64,000 nucleotides of DNA from Antedon mediterranea (taxonomy: Eukaryota; Echinodermata; Crinoidea; Comatulida; Antedonidae): contig NC_092677.1 in the NCBI RefSeq assembly GCF_964355755.1, positions 17,890,101-17,954,100 of the forward strand. Reading direction: 5' to 3'. Shown here one piece after another: positions 60,501 through 64,000 of the stretch. The translations under genes and the position numbers were made by a program. Under the pieces are notes generated by a model, which saw only the letters and a list, made by a program, of their open reading frames with translations, was not told the DNA's origin and made no database searches. Position 1 is the stretch's first letter. The number at the start of each line of letters is the position of its first letter.

Positions 60501-63500
60501 ATATAACAATTGCCTAATAGACAACATAATACAATAAGAATTTAAGTTGATGAAATTTAATAAATGAGTTTTTAAACATACAATCTGAGGTTTACGGCTG
60601 CTTATTTTCATTATGGTTTTTTGATCAAACATTGGACAGGTAAATTTAGAGAATCGATATTAAATAAAAGAGGATTTTAGTCATGTTGAATGACCGATTT
60701 TTACAGAGCACAGAGTAATAGCAACTTTTCGTATACTTTTTTCAAGTCATAGTATTGCTGTTTCAGTTCCACGTAATATCTCTACCAATTTGGTAACAAT
60801 ATACACATTTATGTACAATTGATGATTTTAAAAGACTGTAAATAACTTCATTATGATGATGTTTAGCCTAAATAATTTATTTTATATAATAATATATTTT
60901 TTTAATTATAAATGACCTCCGTATATTGTGTATAATTAATTAAAACAATTTACAATATTCTTGTATTTTGGAATTTTCATTTTTTTCTTTTATCTAAATT
61001 GATTTTATACATGAACATTCATTTCGTGATAACAAAAATGATACGAATAAATTTGAAAGATGTTTTCATGGCTATAAACAATAATATCTTTTGTTATGTG
61101 AACTGATCTACATAGGTAAAATACTGGTTTGTATTTATGTAGGCCCAGTAGTAGCAGCATCAAATTAGCATCAATGAAACAGTAGAAATAGGCCTATTAA
61201 CAGTCGGTTACTTGCGGTCTTAATGGAAAGTAATCTTCCTGTTGGTAGAAATGCATATAACTGATTTTTATTTGTTTTAATCCATTGTACTTACTTTATA
61301 TTGCACAGCCTCTAAATTGTCTGTTAACATTCGGAGTCCAGCGTTTTCCCGACCAATCTAAAATGAACATGAACCAATGAAGATGAACAGTATTATTAAC
61401 ACATTGATATGGTAGTTGGTTACTTTAGTATTTTTATATAAGGTTTTATACAATAAATGATTTAATATTAACTTGACTTAAATTGACTTGTTAGGTAATA
61501 TATTATTATTACTAATACTTTGTAAATAAATAATAATAGGCCTATTTTCACATTTGTATTTTAGATATTTTTAGATAATAAAATGACTGTTGTTAAATGC
61601 TGTATAACATTTTATATCAAATAGTATATAGGTTTAATGACCGAATGGTCAATGACTCGATTTGGCACAAAAATATGCATTCCATATAATTTTACAAGGT
61701 TAGCCTAAGACATCATATCCAAGGTAGCCTAGGCGAGCTTAATTAAATGCAACTCGTAGAGGCTGGCGATCGTGTTCAGTTACGCTGAAATCCTGTAACC
61801 GCTGTCTATTTTTCAGACGGCCTACAATTTGACGTGAAACATTCGCAAATTTTACCCTTTGACAGTAATCATACTGGTTGGAATTTAGGCCTAGGCATCG
61901 CTATGGCATTGTAAATACTTACTATTGTTTTGCTTATTAAATTTTAAATGACGGAGATAGGGCTGAAGTATTAGTAAGCATAACAGTGTTCAAGTATATA
62001 CATTTTGGTTGATCTATTTAATCTTAACGCCATGGTCCGAATCGAAAGGAATCACATTGTTAATTTATACTAAGGCGATAAAGATCGACGAGAACTAGAT
62101 AAATGTGCATCCTTTCTACATAAAACAAAGGAAATCGATTTTTTTTTTCATTTAAGAAATATAGGAAAACAATTTATGCTGCCTTTGATGGAAATACAAT
62201 TGTAATCTAATGATTATAAAACGTTATCATCCCAGTAGCTGTAAATATGCCTTTACTCAGTCTTTGTAAAGCACTCAGAGCCCTGTTCCGAACACACGAT
62301 TTAATCAATCAATATTTTAATTTGAAAAGTTGGAAGAAAAAGTTAATGTATCAATGTATGATAGAATGGCGTATTAGAATAATGTAGGATTAGCCGCACA
62401 AACTACACAAAAGTAATGTTAATAAGGGCTTTAGTTTGAGGCTAAAATAAATTGTTTTTCTTCACTGTGTTTAGTTAAAAAAGGAAAAATAAATATTTAC
62501 CAATAAAATAAAAAAAAAAAATACATACATTCAAGTAGACCTACTTCTAATTTTGTTTTCAAAGTATTCCAAATCTTCTGGCCCCACTTTATTTTGTACA
62601 ATTAAAGAAATTTAGCAAACAAAGTTCGCCAGCGGTTTTTAGTCTAATTTGATATCGGTTAGTAGAACTTCTGTAACCTACTGGAAACATTTCCTACACA
62701 GACAGTGCGTACATAATTCAATTTCAAAATATAGGCCTACTATACAATTTCTTATATAATATATCTGTTTTATGTTCTGTAGGCCAATTAGTCACCATGA
62801 TAAAGGACAACTATCTGGACAATTTAAGATTGAATTTAAATATGCTGTTATAGGCCTAGTTGGTTCGTGAAATGTGTGAACCTTATCCCTTCTTATCTAC
62901 GCAACCATTATGGTAGCTAGCAATTTCAGACAATTCTAACACTCAGTAGAGTACATCATGGATGCATGTATGTATATCGCCTATGTATTAACCTACACCT
63001 TCGAAATGAATATGATAGATGTGATATTTTGGGTGTTAGGTGAGGTGCTCGTGAAATACAGTACTCAGGACGCGAGTCACATAGATAAAAGTTTTTTCTT
63101 TATTAGTATAGGCCTAATGTTCAGATTTTAATTACATTACAATGATTCCTGAAATGAAGAAGAATTTCAAACGTGGTTCGCACGATCAGGTTATTCTGTA
63201 TTTTGACGAATTTTACTATAATATTATACGCGTACAGTAAATCAAATCGACTTAAAGGGCACAATTTCGGTCGGTGGTAAGTAAAGTTTCCACTATAGTC
63301 TACCACTGCAAAGCGACTCACAAATAACGTGCGCTCCACCTTAAAAACTGTTTTTATATTTCTTTTATCCGTCGTAGGCTATAGAATACCGGTTGAAATG
63401 CACAATCAATTACTTGCCTGAATAAAAAGAGCAACTATGCAAATACCATCCGGCTTGCCCATTGCTTCTTCTAGACTCGTGTACAAAGTGCTATTCCAAT

Positions 63501-63513
63501 GCACCAGATGAAG
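54293..63513 (-). CDS. alpha-carbonic anhydrase, 3' part of a five-plus exon gene
   Basis: Zinc enzyme that interconverts CO2 and bicarbonate. Five exons on the minus strand join without a frame break: 63418-63513, 61295-61357, 57340-57391, 55537-55649 and 54293-54427. Visible landmarks run in family order. LHLVHW contains the third zinc-ligand histidine (His119 in human CA II numbering). Next come the [10 protein letters not shown] strand, [17 protein letters not shown] with the gatekeeper threonine (Thr199), and [14 protein letters not shown] near the C-terminus. The protein stops soon after KASFQ, with no membrane segment or GPI signal after the domain, which suggests a cytosolic form; the N-terminus is not visible. 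The upstream exons, which carry the other two zinc histidines in HFHWG and the start, must lie past the right edge. Introns are 2060, 3903, 1690 and 1109 bp. The phases are 0, 0, 1, 0. Homology is recognised from family motifs; isoform is not assigned. Confidence 0.95.
54558..54586. repeat. poly(T) run, about 28 bases
   Basis: An unbroken T run on the plus strand inside the last carbonic anhydrase intron. On the minus strand it is poly(A) and could be the tail of a retrocopy; the adjacent ATTCTTTATTCATCTTCAATC resembles retroelement tails but is not assignable. Confidence 0.8.
55537..55649 (-). CDS. carbonic anhydrase active-site exon (SLTTPPC)
   Basis: The 113-bp exon reads [18 protein letters not shown] and continues with [14 protein letters not shown] is the invariant carbonic anhydrase segment that carries the gatekeeper threonine and lines the CO2 pocket. 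The acceptor is TTATTAAG, with a modest pyrimidine tract. The donor is CTCAG|GTAAGC. Only this frame is open; both other frames hit stops early. This is the single strongest family match in the window. Confidence 0.95.
55759..55931. repeat. two-copy tandem repeat, about 88 bp unit
   Basis: The segment TTAACTGTCTC..TTTTATTAGGAAGAAGTCTTC..AACACAACA occurs at 55759 and again at 55848, with few differences. It lies in the carbonic anhydrase intron just upstream (minus strand) of the SLTTPPC exon. Confidence 0.85.
56903..57036 (+). mobile_element. possible LINE 3' tail
   Basis: GCCATGCGGCTATTTGTTGTAAG, then TTTTATACCTCAATAAAAGTG and AATAAATAAT. A terminal AATAAA-like run after a short unique stretch is typical of LINE 3' ends. 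Another stretch with TTTGTTGTAAGATTTAT..CCTC lies near 34414-34440. Confidence 0.3.
57340..57391 (-). CDS. carbonic anhydrase exon GKSYSLQ...LLP
   Basis: Fifty-two nucleotides give 17 codons plus one base, [17 protein letters not shown], which corresponds to the family segment ending F.P..LLP. The acceptor is TTTTTTACAG and the donor is CAG|GTAAGG. The leftover G combines with AT at the start of the next exon to make the aspartate codon of LLPD, so the phase is confirmed on both sides. Confidence 0.92.
57392..61294 (-). other. carbonic anhydrase intron, 3.9 kb
   Basis: AT-rich intron DNA. No exon-like segment with both splice sites was found. It contains TAGGCCTA at about 60283 and 61189, short ATCT repeats near 60015-60065, and otherwise nothing recognised. 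The neighbouring intron 61358-63417 likewise shows only scattered TAGGCCTA octamers (61540, 61890, 62733, 62851, 63111). Confidence 0.6.
61295..61357 (-). CDS. carbonic anhydrase exon IGRENAG...QYK
   Basis: Twenty-one codons in phase 0-0, with IGRENAG and LEAVQYK readable. This matches the family segment after the GVFL strand, where G.ENA.L and a helix up to the K-GK junction are typical. The acceptor ends CATTTTAG and the donor is AAA|GTAAGT, both strong. It continues directly into GKSYSLQ of the next exon. Confidence 0.92.
63418..63513 (-). CDS. carbonic anhydrase exon with zinc-ligand His (first visible)
   Basis: Thirty-two codons open in phase 0, beginning [10 protein letters not shown] and ending ALFIQ. 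The first His of LHLVHW corresponds to zinc ligand His119 of CA II. The acceptor is a clear ...TCTACAG on the minus strand. The donor reads CAG|GCAAGT, so the intron starts with GC; the rest of the donor consensus is strong, as is usual for GC-AG introns. The preceding exon, expected to end just before the leucine with AE or similar, was not found between 63514 and 64000. Confidence 0.93.
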
Positions 63514-64000
63514 CTGTAGACATGAATAGAATCATTTATAAATGACTACGCATTAGTTAGTTACTTATTGCTTTTGAATGAAATCAGAATATTTTACAAT
63601 TTTAGTAAAAGACTAGTTCTGTCTGTAAATAAATAGAAATAGAAATAACATTTTTCATAAATGAAAATAAAATCTATTCAAAAAGTATATAAAAACAAAC
63701 GAATTGCACAGGTTAACTTTACTAGACCTTCCGTATAGTAATTGCTAAAGTGTCTATAATTACATAATATTTGTCAAAGAGTTGAATAGATAAGATACAT
63801 AATAGAACAAAGTGTTCGGAATAATATTGTACTTGTAGAACAATTGGTTGTTTTTTTTTTAAATTTTGGTTCAATGGATATAACTTGTAGACTAATTAAT
63901 GGAGCAGTTCTCATGTTTTTCTTTACGAAACTACGAATTCCTCTCCGTCCGATTACTGCAACCCGGAGAAGATGTATTGTTACTGCGCTACTTAATAACA

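Noticed and set aside
63514-64000. Search for the HFHWG exon of carbonic anhydrase
   Set aside because: No segment on the minus strand encodes the histidine-rich strand, so that exon must lie beyond the window.

Overview
The window is animal nuclear DNA: AT-rich, gene-poor, with small exons bounded by GT-AG introns, and full of decayed transposons and simple repeats. The octamer TAGGCCTA is strikingly frequent outside about 46-60 kb. Together with the repeat types this suggests a marine invertebrate, perhaps an echinoderm or related deuterostome. That placement is inference; no marker gene fixes it.

One gene is identified with confidence. The 3' two-thirds of an alpha-carbonic anhydrase lies on the minus strand at 54293-63513, as five exons that join in consistent phase (63418-63513, 61295-61357, 57340-57391, 55537-55649, 54293-54427). 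It carries the third zinc-ligand histidine, the SLTTPPC active-site segment, the NYRP motif and a stop codon. Its first exons lie beyond the right edge. One of its introns begins with GC instead of GT.

Other coding evidence is weaker. On the minus strand, a 152-bp exon (43089-43240) and a possible first exon (48926-48950) match in phase, and 31978-32040 may be a later exon. On the plus strand, a possible gene start lies at 3079-3166 with a possible second exon at 6144. Exon-like patches lie near 1205, 11483, 22101, 23609, 40979 and 45030, and the left edge may hold the N-terminus of a minus-strand gene. None of these was recognised as a known family.

The main mobile feature is a 3.7-kb fold-back structure at 16199-19944. 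Two inverted arms of about 1.75-1.87 kb each carry a broken copy of one transposon-type gene with PIN/FEN-nuclease-like motifs, placed head to head. The outer part of each arm is an array of about 155-bp units, each with a CCGCCATTTTG/CAAAATGGCGG palindrome. A second notable locus, 46480-47082, is a 364-bp-period duplication that combines a complete hammerhead-ribozyme core with a tRNA-like gene carrying an unusual ATC anticodon. The window also holds a LINE reverse-transcriptase remnant (49470-50190), a tRNA-derived SINE (9699-9935), MITEs, a family of (GGTC)n-cored elements, minisatellites and segmental duplications.

Layout: 1-16 kb is mostly non-coding with possible exons, a SINE, a duplication and a minisatellite; 16.2-20.5 kb is the fold-back element plus MITEs; 20-46 kb is largely featureless AT-rich DNA with isolated exon-like patches and GGTC elements; 46-53 kb is rich in retroelements; 54.3-63.5 kb is the carbonic anhydrase gene.
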